A stretch of DNA of 31,327 nucleotides from TCS-49 sp964442515 (GTDB lineage Bacteria > Campylobacterota > Campylobacteria > Campylobacterales > Sulfurovaceae), in assembly GCA_964442515.1 (NCBI GenBank), contig CAYUAC010000006.1, positions 1-31,327 on the forward strand, given 5' to 3'. Position numbers and translations under genes: made by a program. The notes below the pieces were generated by a model. It ran no database searches. It saw nothing but the letters and a program-made list of their open reading frames with translations, and was not told the DNA's origin. Position 1 is the first letter of the stretch. Each line of letters starts with the position of its first letter. Below, piece after piece: positions 1 through 8,083 of the stretch.

Positions 1-22
1 TTGAACCGTTTTAAGGAAACAA

Positions 23-418
23 ATGTTAATAACCAGAGCCAGCGAATACGCCCTGCTTTCGCTTATTGAAATCTCCGGGGCCAGCCGACCGGTAAAAACA
101 GACGGATTAGCCTCCGCCCTTTCGATACCAAAAAGCTTTTTAGCCAAGATTTTGCAGAATCTGGCCAAACACGATATTCTCAAATCTTACAAGGGGGCAA
201 ACGGAGGGTTTGTTTTGGCAAAGGAGTTGGAAGATATTACGATCCTGGCAGTGATCAAATCCGTTGAGGGGACCAGCCCTTCGGTATTTGACTGTTCCTC
301 TTCGATTCAAGACTGCCCAAACAGCGCCGCCAGCTGCCGTTTATGGCCTTTTTTAAACAAACTGCAGGGTAAGATCGATACGTTCTTGGATGAACTGACC
401 ATGCAAGATTTGATCTAG
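23..418 (+). CDS. Rrf2-family transcriptional regulator with three conserved cysteines
   Basis: The 131-residue protein has the usual Rrf2 size and layout. An N-terminal winged helix-turn-helix (about residues 1-65, including the KGANGGFVLA wing) is followed by a cysteine loop with C91, C98 and C105 in a C-x6-C-x6-C arrangement. In characterised Rrf2 proteins (IscR, NsrR, RirA) three cysteines here hold an iron-sulfur cluster that senses iron, NO or redox state; that this one does so is inference. The ATG at 23 is preceded by AAGGAA at 13-18. The flhA start follows only 9 bases after the stop, so the two are probably co-transcribed. I recall the same Rrf2-flhA adjacency in Campylobacter jejuni (Cj0883c-Cj0882c). 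The promoter lies outside the window. Confidence 0.88.
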   Translation: MLITRASEYALLSLIEISGASRPVKTDGLASALSIPKSFLAKILQNLAKHDILKSYKGANGGFVLAKELEDITILAVIKSVEGTSPSVFDCSSSIQDCPNSAASCRLWPFLNKLQGKIDTFLDELTMQDLI

Positions 419-427
419 GGGATTTTT

Positions 428-2614
428 TTGAGAGATAGAATCTTAGGCTTTCTCACTCCCGCTTTAAAAGCGATCGTCGGTCAAAGAGACCTTTCTATCG
501 TCGCTTTTATCATCGCGATTTTAACCATTATTATCGTTCCGCTTCCAAGTGCGGTGCTGGATATGTTTTTGACCCTTTCACTTGCGATCGCGGTGCTTGT
601 GATTATGATCTCAATCTATGTCGAACAGCCGGTCAAACTCACCACGTTTCCGACCATTTTGCTTATTTTCACGCTGTATCGGCTCTCGCTCAATATCGCG
701 ACCACCCGGATGATTTTAACCAACGGCCACGAGGGACCCGAAAACGTCAGTGATATTATTTCCAGCTTTGGCGAATTTGTCGTATCGGGTAACTTTGTCA
801 TCGGGATCGTCATGTTTTCGATTTTGGTACTGATCAATTTCATGGTCGTTACCAAAGGCGCCACCAGGGTCGCCGAAGTGGCCGCGCGTTTTACGCTGGA
901 TTCCATGCCGGGGCGTCAGATGGCCATTGATGCTGATCTCAACGCCGGAATGATCGATGACAAAGAAGCCAAGGTCCGCCGTGAAGAGATCCAGTCTGAG
1001 GCAAGCTTTTACGGGGCGATGGACGGGTCGTCCAAATTCGTCAAAGGCGACGCGGTCGCGGGTATTATCATTACGCTGATCAATATCATCGGCGGTATCC
1101 TCATCGGCGCGTTTCAGCACGATCTGACGATGGGCCAGAGCGCGGAAACCTACACGGTTTTAACAATCGGCGACGGCCTTGTGTCACAAATCCCCGCACT
1201 CATGATTTCAACGGCTACCGGTATCATCATCACCAGAGCCAGCAAAAGCGAAGGGGATTTTGCCAACTCCACCCTCGATCAGCTGGGCAACGACTTCAGG
1301 GTACTGTATATCGTGGGCGGCATCTTGCTTTTGTTTTCGATTGTACCGGGTCTGCCCACGTTTTCACTGATGTTTATCGGCCTTATCTTTGTGGGTATGG
1401 CATACCTGATACAAAAAAACGCGCAGGGGGACATCTTTGCCCAGTTTGCGCCTAAAAAGGAAAAAGAAAAAGCCCAGCAGGAAGAGATCGAACAAAAACA
1501 GCAGGAAAAAACCAAAAAACAGCAGAAAACGCCCGAAGAGGAAGAAAAGGAATTGGAAGATATCTTAAAAGTCGAAATGCTTGAGCTGGATCTGGGCTAC
1601 CAGCTGATCAAACTGGCCGATGCCAACCAGGGCGGTGACATCCTGGAGCGCATCAAGAGTATGCGGCGCAAGATCGCGGGCGATTACGGCTTTCTTATGC
1701 CACAGGTGCGTATCAGAGACAACCTCCAGCTGCCGCCTAATAATTACCAGATTCTGCTCAAAGGCGTCGACATCGGCGGCGGCGAAATCTATCCGGACAA
1801 ATTCCTGGCCATGAACAGCGGTATGGTCACCCAGGAGATCGAGGGCATCGCGACCAAGGAACCCGCTTTCGGGCTGGACGCGATCTGGATCGAGCCCGAA
1901 CAAAAAGATGACGCCAGTATCAACGGCTATACCGTCGTCGATCCGGCCACGGTGGTATCAACGCACATGAGCGAACTGGTCAAAAAACACTCCGAAGAAC
2001 TGCTGACGCGCCAGGAAGTGCAGACGCTGCTGGAATCGGCAAAGAAAGATTATCAGGTAGTGGTAGACGATGCGATGAAAGTAGCCAGTACGGGACTGAT
2101 CCAGCGGGTACTCAAAGCCCTGCTGCATGAGCGCATCCCCGTTAAAGACCTGGTGACCATCTTAGAGACCATCGCGGATGTGGCCGAAGTGACCAAAAGC
2201 GTGGATTTTATCACCGAACAGGTCCGCGCGCGCCTGGCCAGGGTGATTTCCAACCTTTACAAGGATGAAAACGGCGTGGTCAAACTGGTCACACTGGAGA
2301 CAGGCAGCGAGCAGTTTTTGCTTGACAAGGTCAAGGAACAAGACGGCGTACGAAACCTGCTTTTAAGCGTGGGCCAGATCAACAACCTGGTCCAGGAGGT
2401 CAGCAGCGCGGCTGAAAACGTCCTCTCTCAGGGCGTGGCTCCCGTGGTTCTTATCGTCGATCCGCTGCTGCGAAAATCGCTCAGTGACATTTTTGAGCGT
2501 TTTGGGCTGGAAGTAGTGACGCTTTCTCACGCCGAGATCGATTCCAGCGTACAGTTTGAAGTCCTTGGTAATATCGAAATCAATTTTAATCAAAACAATA
2601 CCCAACAGCAATAA
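428..2614 (+). CDS. flhA: Flagellar export gate protein FlhA
   Basis: FlhA is the large membrane component of the flagellar type III export gate, which couples proton flow to export of flagellar subunits. The 728-residue length is normal. The N-terminal half (about 20-330) carries hydrophobic segments and the family signature around 147-175 (RVAEVAARFTLDSMPGRQMA). D208 sits in the KGDAVAG motif, matching the essential aspartate known from Salmonella FlhA. A highly charged K/E/Q linker (about 343-378) leads into the cytoplasmic substrate- and chaperone-binding domain. The start is TTG at 428, chosen because AGGGGA at 417-422 lies 5 bases upstream and the preceding gene ends at 418. The DHH phosphoesterase follows after 11 bases. 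The family assignment is very secure. Confidence 0.97.
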   Translation: MRDRILGFLTPALKAIVGQRDLSIVAFIIAILTIIIVPLPSAVLDMFLTLSLAIAVLVIMISIYVEQPVKLTTFPTILLIFTLYRLSLNIATTRMILTNGHEGPENVSDIISSFGEFVVSGNFVIGIVMFSILVLINFMVVTKGATRVAEVAARFTLDSMPGRQMAIDADLNAGMIDDKEAKVRREEIQSEASFYGAMDGSSKFVKGDAVAGIIITLINIIGGILIGAFQHDLTMGQSAETYTVLTIGDGLVSQIPALMISTATGIIITRASKSEGDFANSTLDQLGNDFRVLYIVGGILLLFSIVPGLPTFSLMFIGLIFVGMAYLIQKNAQGDIFAQFAPKKEKEKAQQEEIEQKQQEKTKKQQKTPEEEEKELEDILKVEMLELDLGYQLIKLADANQGGDILERIKSMRRKIAGDYGFLMPQVRIRDNLQLPPNNYQILLKGVDIGGGEIYPDKFLAMNSGMVTQEIEGIATKEPAFGLDAIWIEPEQKDDASINGYTVVDPATVVSTHMSELVKKHSEELLTRQEVQTLLESAKKDYQVVVDDAMKVASTGLIQRVLKALLHERIPVKDLVTILETIADVAEVTKSVDFITEQVRARLARVISNLYKDENGVVKLVTLETGSEQFLLDKVKEQDGVRNLLLSVGQINNLVQEVSSAAENVLSQGVAPVVLIVDPLLRKSLSDIFERFGLEVVTLSHAEIDSSVQFEVLGNIEINFNQNNTQQQ

Positions 2615-2625
2615 AAGGACACCAT

Positions 2626-3639
2626 ATGAAACTTTTTCATCTTTCTCATATCGATCTGGACGGCTACGGCTGCCAGTATCTGACCAGTCAGGTTTTTCAA
2701 GATACCGCTTACTACAATGCCAACTACGGCCCCGAAGTCAAAGCCAGACTTAAAGAAATATTTCAAGATATCGACGCAGACGATTGTCAGGAGTGTATGA
2801 TCTTAATTACTGACCTCAACCTCAGCGTCAGTGAATGCAACTATATTGAAAACCAGATTGAAAAATCTCACAAAACCATCACGCCCAAGCTTCTTGATCA
2901 CCATATCACGGGAAAAGACAGTGATGAGCGTTTTGACTGGTACTTTCTTGACACAAGCCGCAGCGCCACCAAAATCACGCATGATTTTTTGCATGAAAAC
3001 TACCGGGATATGTGCGCCCACAGCAGACTGGTACAAGCAATCAACGCTATTGATATCTGGATCAAAGATGACGCGCTTTTTGAATTTGGCAAGGTTTGTA
3101 TGGGCATGGTCGAAGGTGCCAGGGAGTACAACAGGATCGTTTTTCCCACCAGAGACAGGCAGTATAAATTCCACCTCATCGCCCAGGCGGCGACCTTTTT
3201 GGACAAGGGCGCGATCGCGCTGGATGAAGCGGGCTTTTTTATCAAGAAAACATATTTCTTAAACGGCAAAAACGATATCCTGGACAACCTGGTCGCTGAC
3301 GGGGTCGTCGCTTTGCTTACAGAAAACAAAGAGAGCATGAGTATTACCTACAACGGATATAAAGGAATTTTGGGATACGGTATCGGCAAATCCTCCGTCA
3401 TCGGCAACGCCTTTTTGGTCCAAAACCCCGAATACAACTTTTATATGGATGTCAGTTTCAGGGGTAAAGTCAGCATCAGGGGCAACGGAACGACTGATGT
3501 AAGCCAGATGGCACAAAAGCTTTTTGGAGGAGGCGGCCACCCCAACGCAAGCGGCGGCAAGATAGAAAAATTCAAAGAAAGTTTTGTTTATGACGATATA
3601 AAGAAACAGATAGAAGATATCATGACTGCAAAAGCGTGA
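2626..3639 (+). CDS. DHH-family phosphoesterase, NrnB-like (oligoribonuclease / cyclic nucleotide phosphodiesterase superfamily)
   Basis: This 337-residue protein has the DHH/DHHA1 two-domain layout. The metal-binding motifs are visible: H8-x-D10-x-D12 (HIDLDGYGC), D63 (LITDLNLS), D91-H92-H93 (LLDHHITG), and the glycine-rich substrate-binding motif GGGGHPNASGG at about 301-311. The start of the protein resembles the NrnB/COG2404 branch. Characterised members degrade very short RNAs, pAp or linear dinucleotides using Mn2+. Which substrate is used here cannot be read from sequence; nanoRNA or pGpG turnover is a reasonable guess. AAGGAC just upstream of the ATG serves as ribosome binding site. 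It follows flhA by 11 bases and is probably the last gene of that unit, since a separate promoter precedes the next gene. Confidence 0.85.
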   Translation: MKLFHLSHIDLDGYGCQYLTSQVFQDTAYYNANYGPEVKARLKEIFQDIDADDCQECMILITDLNLSVSECNYIENQIEKSHKTITPKLLDHHITGKDSDERFDWYFLDTSRSATKITHDFLHENYRDMCAHSRLVQAINAIDIWIKDDALFEFGKVCMGMVEGAREYNRIVFPTRDRQYKFHLIAQAATFLDKGAIALDEAGFFIKKTYFLNGKNDILDNLVADGVVALLTENKESMSITYNGYKGILGYGIGKSSVIGNAFLVQNPEYNFYMDVSFRGKVSIRGNGTTDVSQMAQKLFGGGGHPNASGGKIEKFKESFVYDDIKKQIEDIMTAKA

Positions 3640-3668
3640 TGTTAAGCTGCTTTGAATGCGTCGGTGAC

Positions 3669-3674
3669 TATAAT
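3669..3674 (+). promoter_or_regulatory. Candidate -10 element for the PAS/chemoreceptor pair
   Basis: A perfect TATAAT lies 32 bases before the ATG at 3707. No convincing -35 hexamer is present, which is common for sigma-70 promoters in Campylobacterota. The ribosome binding site GGAGAG follows at 3697-3702. This suggests the taxis pair is transcribed separately from the flhA unit. Confidence 0.55.
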
Positions 3675-3706
3675 CACTTTAGCTTATAAATCAAACGGAG
3701 AGCCAG

Positions 3707-4219
3707 ATGAAACGACCGCAGCCAAGAGAAAATGAAAAGATGATGAAAGAAAATGATTTCATTGTCTCCAAAACCGATACAAAAGGCAAAATCACCTACG
3801 GCAATGAAATCTTTATCCAAATGTCGGGCTACAGCGAGGAAGAACTGCTGGGAGCGCCGCACAACATTCTGCGCCACCCGGATATGCCCCGGATCATTTT
3901 TAAGCTGCTGTGGGATTATATTCAGAGAAAAGATGAAATCTTTGCCTATGTCAAAAACCTCTGCAAAGACGGCAGCTACTACTGGGTCAATGCCAACGTT
4001 ACCGCGTCGCTGGATGAACAGGGCCGCATCATCGGGTACTATTCGGTACGCAGAAAGCCAAACCCAAAAGCGCTGGAAGTGATCAAACCGCTGTATGCCC
4101 AACTGCTGCAGGAAGAAAAAAGAGGCGGAATGGAGGCTTCTTTAAAACTGCTGCAAAGCAAACTTGAGCAACAGGGAGTGGGTTATGACGAATTTATCGC
4201 AAACCTTCAACAGCTCTAA
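3707..4219 (+). CDS. cetB: Single-PAS-domain energy-taxis sensor, CetB-like
   Basis: The 170-residue soluble protein is essentially one PAS domain (about 15-125) plus a short C-terminal helix. The PAS closely resembles the FAD-binding PAS of Aer, including the HNILRHPDMP stretch. The tryptophan in Aer's later PWSG segment is replaced here (KDEIFAYVKN). In C. jejuni, CetB is a separate PAS protein that signals redox or energy state to the membrane receptor CetA. Here the reading frame overlaps the start of the next gene, a membrane chemoreceptor, by 35 bases, which supports the same bipartite arrangement. FAD binding is inferred from family resemblance. The same PAS type recurs in the HD-GYP protein at 16572-18722. 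Confidence 0.8.
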   Translation: MKRPQPRENEKMMKENDFIVSKTDTKGKITYGNEIFIQMSGYSEEELLGAPHNILRHPDMPRIIFKLLWDYIQRKDEIFAYVKNLCKDGSYYWVNANVTASLDEQGRIIGYYSVRRKPNPKALEVIKPLYAQLLQEEKRGGMEASLKLLQSKLEQQGVGYDEFIANLQQL

Positions 4220-5615
4220 ATCACTGCTGCTGTTTTTAAGTGCGGCAGGGGCCGGCCTTTATCTGCTTTTTACCGCGCAGCTGATTGCGGGCACCGTTAT
4301 GATTATACTTGTGCTGATTGCCGCTTTTTTACCCTCCGGAGGCGGTGGAAATTATAAAAACGATACGCTTGAACAGGAGATCATAGAGGTTGTAGACAGT
4401 GCGCAAAAAGGCGGTCTTGAGGGCAGAATCATCCATATCCCCCATGATCACCCCCTCCAGCACGCGGCGTGGAGTATCAACAATCTGCTCGATCAGGTTG
4501 AAGCGTTTATGCGAGAAACCACCACCGCGATCAAAGCCGCAAGTGACGGCAAAACCTACAGAAGGATGCAGCACAAAGGCTTAAAAGGCAGTTTTGCCGC
4601 AACCTGCGAACCGATCAACAACGCCGTTGAAGCCATCGCCTACAGTCAAAAAGCAAGCTACAGCAGCGATCTTAAAGCCATCTTCGAAGACAACAGCGGC
4701 GGCATCGCCAAAGGTTTCAGAATCGTCCAGGATGATTTGACCAACAACAGCCAGGCTTTGCAGCAGATTGTGCAGCTGTCCGAGGATACGGCCGGTAATT
4801 CGCAAAAGGGTTTGCACTCGGTAGAAAACATCAGCAGCAATCTCAATGAACTGATCGAACTGATCGCAAACAATAACGATTCGATTATTTCGCTCAATGA
4901 ACGCAGCGGCGAAATCACGTCGGTGGTGAATCTGATCAAGGATATCGCCGATCAAACCGGTCTGCTGGCACTCAACGCCGCCATCGAAGCCGCCAGAGCA
5001 GGCGAAAGCGGCCGGGGCTTTGCCGTCGTGGCCGATGAAGTCAAAAAGCTGGCAGAACGCACCCAGAAAGCCACTTCTGAAATCAATATCGCCATCCAGA
5101 CCCTGCAGCAGGAAAGTTCCGAAATCCAGAGCAACTCCGAACAGATCAACAACCTGGCAAACCACTCAAGCGATGACGTGCACACCTTTAAAGACAGTCT
5201 GCAAACCTTTAACGACGATGCGCAGCAAACCGCGGGCAGCGCGCAGACGGTTTTGGCAAAGCTGTACGCTTCGCTGCTTAAAATCGATCATATGCTTTTT
5301 AAGACAAACGCTTATGATGACGTGTTGCTGGAAAAGGAGAAAGACAGCCTGCAAAGTGCCGATGAGTGCCGTCTGAATACCTGGTACAAAGGCGAAGCCA
5401 AAGAGCAGTTTGGCTGTACACAGGCGTATAAAACTCTGGATAAGCCGCACAGGCAGGTCCATGAGTACGCGTTGAAAAACCTGGAATACGCCAAAAACAA
5501 ACAGGCGTTGAATCCCCAAAACAAACATATTATTATCGATAACTTCAAAAAAATGGAAGAAGCCAGCGACGAAGTCTTTTCACTGCTGCATGAAATGGTC
5601 GAACAAAGGTGCTAA
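4185..5615 (+). CDS. Membrane chemoreceptor (methyl-accepting chemotaxis protein), CetA-like, with C-terminal zinc-binding CZB domain
   Basis: The 476-residue protein begins with a hydrophobic hairpin (about 12-29 and 32-50) and has no periplasmic sensor domain. A HAMP-like region follows, then the signalling coiled coil whose conserved tip lies around 255-290 (DQTGLLALNAAIEAARAGES, then GRGFAVVADEVKKLAERT). The C-terminus is a CZB domain with candidate zinc ligands H369, C395 (ECRLNTWYKG), H422 and H426. CZB domains are known from diguanylate cyclase DgcZ and Helicobacter TlpD, where they respond to zinc or oxidants. I chose the ATG at 4185 over an in-frame TTG at 4164 because AGGGAG lies just upstream of the ATG. 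Overlap with the PAS gene implies coupled translation. Lack of an external sensor suggests input from the PAS partner and from zinc or HOCl. Confidence 0.88.
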   Translation: MTNLSQTFNSSKSLLLFLSAAGAGLYLLFTAQLIAGTVMIILVLIAAFLPSGGGGNYKNDTLEQEIIEVVDSAQKGGLEGRIIHIPHDHPLQHAAWSINNLLDQVEAFMRETTTAIKAASDGKTYRRMQHKGLKGSFAATCEPINNAVEAIAYSQKASYSSDLKAIFEDNSGGIAKGFRIVQDDLTNNSQALQQIVQLSEDTAGNSQKGLHSVENISSNLNELIELIANNNDSIISLNERSGEITSVVNLIKDIADQTGLLALNAAIEAARAGESGRGFAVVADEVKKLAERTQKATSEINIAIQTLQQESSEIQSNSEQINNLANHSSDDVHTFKDSLQTFNDDAQQTAGSAQTVLAKLYASLLKIDHMLFKTNAYDDVLLEKEKDSLQSADECRLNTWYKGEAKEQFGCTQAYKTLDKPHRQVHEYALKNLEYAKNKQALNPQNKHIIIDNFKKMEEASDEVFSLLHEMVEQRC

Positions 5616-5727
5616 GAGCCTCCTTTGTTTAAACCGCGTTGAATCCTGAACTCTCTTTTTCTTTTAAAGCACCCTGTTTTATCTTTGTTATTAACTATAT
5701 TTATATGAGTTGATTTTTGCTTCAAAA

Positions 5728-5760
5728 GCCCTGTTTTTCTAGTTTTGCGGGTCTTTTTTT
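5728..5760 (+). terminator. Possible weak terminator after the chemoreceptor gene
   Basis: A short GCCC (5728-5731) can pair with GGGT (5749-5752) across a T-rich loop, and a run of seven T residues follows at 5754-5760. The stem is only four pairs including one G-U, so this is tentative. The rest of the 5616-5798 gap is AT-rich with no other gene-like feature. Confidence 0.3.
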
Positions 5761-5762
5761 GG

Positions 5763-5768
5763 TATTAT
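5763..5768 (+). promoter_or_regulatory. Candidate -10 element for the porin gene
   Basis: TATTAT lies 31 bases before the ATG at 5799, downstream of a long T-rich tract. The ribosome binding site AAAGGA is at 5786-5791. No clear -35 is visible. Confidence 0.45.
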
Positions 5769-5798
5769 TTAAACAAAACATGAACAAAGGATCGCACT

Positions 5799-7229
5799 AT
5801 GAAAAAAGCAGTCGTACTTTCAGCTGTCGCTGCTCTTGGCATCAATGCCGCAGCAGCCACCACCGAGCAGCTGCAAAAGCAGATCGAAGAGTTAAAAACC
5901 CAGATCGAGCAGATGCAGGAAAGCAGACAGGACGATCAGAAAGATTTCAAGCGTCTCAAAAGCAGCTTCAACGAGGTCAAAGCCCACGACGCGGGGGACA
6001 ACATCAAATTCGGCGTGGACTTGAGAACCAGTTATGATTATGTCAATTACGATGTTGACGGTCAGGATGATACCGATAACAGCATACTCAGCAACCGCTT
6101 ACTGCTTACTATGGCACAACAGCCTACCGATAACCTGATCTTTAAGGGTGCCCTTGCCATGAACAAAGTGTTTGGCCACAATAATGTTATAGCATCTAAT
6201 TCACTTCAAAATTATGACTGGTTCAGCACCACCACCCCTTCTGATGATACGTTACGGGTCAGAGAAGCGTATTTTGTCTATTTCGGGGAACTGGGTGAAG
6301 TTGATTACACGGCAAGCTTTGGTAGAAGACCTTCACTCAACGGCCTGGCCGGCAACCTCAGAGAAGACGACCCCGCCGCTTCACCGCTGGCACACAATAT
6401 CAATATGCAGTTTGACGGCGCTTCGTTCAATTTCAAGATGGAAGAATTAACCGATATCCCGGGATTTGCCATGAAACTTTGCCTTGGTCGTGGCTATTCC
6501 AATGCAAACGCCAAATACGTGTATTCCCCTGAAAGTATGTCTAAGGGAACTCCTAGTGACGTGCAAGATTCATATTCTGAAAATGATGATGCAAGCAACA
6601 TGGATATGGTCGGTATTATTTCCAAACTGTATGATGACGGCAAATACAGTACTACACTGAACCTGTTCTATGCCACTAACTTACTTGGCATTAATGATCC
6701 TGCTAACTTCCATTCCGGATTCAAAGATGTCGGTAATATGACCGGCGGCGCGCTGACATTTATGGCTGACGGCATCGGCGACAGCTTCTTTGGCTTCTGG
6801 GCCAATACCAAAGTCTTTGCGTCAGCTGCATTTAGCAACACTGATCCTAAAGATGGAGAAGTCATGCTAGGCAAACAAGACAGTGAAACAGGCCACTCTT
6901 TCTACGCCGGTATCCAAATGCCTGATCTGCTGACTGATGACGGCAGACTCGGTTTTGAGTACAACTACGGCAGCAAATACTGGAGAAGCTTTACCTACGG
7001 TGAAGATACGATGATCGGTTCCAAGCTTGCCGCGCGCGGCAACGCGTACGAAGCGTACTGGACCAAACCGTTGATAGGAGAAAATGTTGACATGCAGCTG
7101 CGTTATACTTACATTGACTATGATTACAGCGGCAGTCAAATGTTCTTTGGCGCAAGTGGTACACCTTCTGATGATCCCACAATCGATGCGGCTTCCAACC
7201 TCAGAGCCTACATCCGCTACCGATACTAA
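5799..7229 (+). CDS. Outer-membrane beta-barrel porin, DUF3373-type
   Basis: The 476-residue protein opens with a clear signal peptide (MKKAVVLSAVAALGINAAAA). A short coiled coil follows (about 22-68, rich in Q, E and K heptads), then a long region of alternating hydrophobic strands, and the protein ends in RAYIRYRY, an aromatic-terminated beta signal typical of BAM-dependent barrels. The coiled coil before the barrel recalls trimeric or peptidoglycan-contacting porins. The whole resembles the DUF3373 family common in free-living Campylobacterota. Substrate specificity cannot be read. It has its own promoter and ends at a strong hairpin, so it is monocistronic. Codon use looks more AT-tolerant than in its neighbours around 6180-6700, possibly reflecting variable surface loops. 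Confidence 0.82.
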   Translation: MKKAVVLSAVAALGINAAAATTEQLQKQIEELKTQIEQMQESRQDDQKDFKRLKSSFNEVKAHDAGDNIKFGVDLRTSYDYVNYDVDGQDDTDNSILSNRLLLTMAQQPTDNLIFKGALAMNKVFGHNNVIASNSLQNYDWFSTTTPSDDTLRVREAYFVYFGELGEVDYTASFGRRPSLNGLAGNLREDDPAASPLAHNINMQFDGASFNFKMEELTDIPGFAMKLCLGRGYSNANAKYVYSPESMSKGTPSDVQDSYSENDDASNMDMVGIISKLYDDGKYSTTLNLFYATNLLGINDPANFHSGFKDVGNMTGGALTFMADGIGDSFFGFWANTKVFASAAFSNTDPKDGEVMLGKQDSETGHSFYAGIQMPDLLTDDGRLGFEYNYGSKYWRSFTYGEDTMIGSKLAARGNAYEAYWTKPLIGENVDMQLRYTYIDYDYSGSQMFFGASGTPSDDPTIDAASNLRAYIRYRY

Positions 7230-7239
7230 ACACTTCTTT

Positions 7240-7256
7240 GCGGGGCTTTGCCCCGC
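7240..7256. terminator. Bidirectional hairpin between convergent porin and SDR genes
   Basis: A perfect GCGGGGC-TTT-GCCCCGC hairpin lies 11 bases after the porin stop and 3 bases before the stop of the opposite-strand SDR gene. The following T tract on the + strand is interrupted. It is the only plausible transcription end for both genes. Confidence 0.7.
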
Positions 7257-7258
7257 GC

Positions 7259-8083
7259 CTACTCTATTTTTAAAAGCAGTTTATCAAACACTCTTGTTGA
7301 ACACAGCCTTTTGACAAAAGCCAAAATCGCGGCGGCTTTGGTGATATAGTAGCGGGGTTGTATCTTTCTTTTTTGCATGATATTTATTATCTGCCCGGCA
7401 GCTTCCGGGCTGCTTAGCGTCCAGATATCACCGCTGTCTTTGGCATGGAGACGTTTGGCGACTTTCTTGCTGTACGCTTGCGCGTAATCGCTGTTTTTTT
7501 GATCGATATTTGCTTCAAACATTTCCATAGCGTTGTGGCGGAACCTGCTTTGCACGGGTCCCGTATTGATCGTGGCAACCTGCACGCCGCTGCCTGCCAG
7601 TTCCAGACGCAGCGTATCGCTCAATCCTTCCACAGCGTATTTGCTGGCATTGTACGCTCCCCTGTAAGCCAGGCTCACCAGTCCCAGAATAGAACCGTGC
7701 TGCAAAATTTTTCCGCCGCTTTTTTGGGCCTTCATATACGCCGCCGCCTTCTGAGTGATGTAAAAAAGCCCGAACACGTTGGTTTCAAACTGCTGCCTAA
7801 GCACTGCCACGCTGACATCTTCCAGCGCTCCGGGCTGTCCGTAGCCGGCGTTGTTAAACACCACATCCAGACCCACTCCCTGCTGCTTTAAATCCGCAAA
7901 CATCGCATCGACTTTGCCCCGGTGCGTAACATCCAGGATATACACCACACACCCCAGATCCTGCAGCTTTGTGACATCCTGTTCTTTTCGCACCACCGCA
8001 AAAACGCCGTGTCCGCTTTGGCGCAGCTGCTTTGCGCACGCAAACCCGATACCGCTGGAACATCCCGTGATCAATACATTCAT
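7259..8083 (-). CDS. Short-chain dehydrogenase/reductase (SDR), classical type
   Basis: The 274-residue protein has the classical SDR landmarks in order: the nucleotide-binding TGCSSGIG near the N-terminus, NNAG around residue 80, a candidate catalytic serine (HGSILG) and the YNASK active-site Tyr-Lys pair. It should be a soluble NAD(P)-dependent oxidoreductase acting on a hydroxyl/carbonyl substrate that cannot be named from sequence. A longer frame opens at 8104, but the ATG at 8083 places MNVLITG directly at the Rossmann start and overlaps the upstream stop as TGATG. That indicates translational coupling with the YkgJ-type gene. The C-terminal 40 residues are basic and hydrophobic, possibly membrane-associated. 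Confidence 0.88.
   Translation of the reverse strand: MNVLITGCSSGIGFACAKQLRQSGHGVFAVVRKEQDVTKLQDLGCVVYILDVTHRGKVDAMFADLKQQGVGLDVVFNNAGYGQPGALEDVSVAVLRQQFETNVFGLFYITQKAAAYMKAQKSGGKILQHGSILGLVSLAYRGAYNASKYAVEGLSDTLRLELAGSGVQVATINTGPVQSRFRHNAMEMFEANIDQKNSDYAQAYSKKVAKRLHAKDSGDIWTLSSPEAAGQIINIMQKRKIQPRYYITKAAAILAFVKRLCSTRVFDKLLLKIE

Noticed and set aside
1279..1515. K/E/Q-rich stretch of flhA as a frameshift or insertion
   Set aside because: It corresponds to the variable linker between the FlhA membrane and cytoplasmic domains, and the frame is continuous.
4581..5165. 194-codon open frame on the - strand
   Set aside because: Antisense to the chemoreceptor signalling domain, with no start context or recognisable motif.
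5717..6037. Open frame overlapping the porin start in another frame
   Set aside because: The alternative frame has a clear signal peptide and ribosome binding site; this one has neither.
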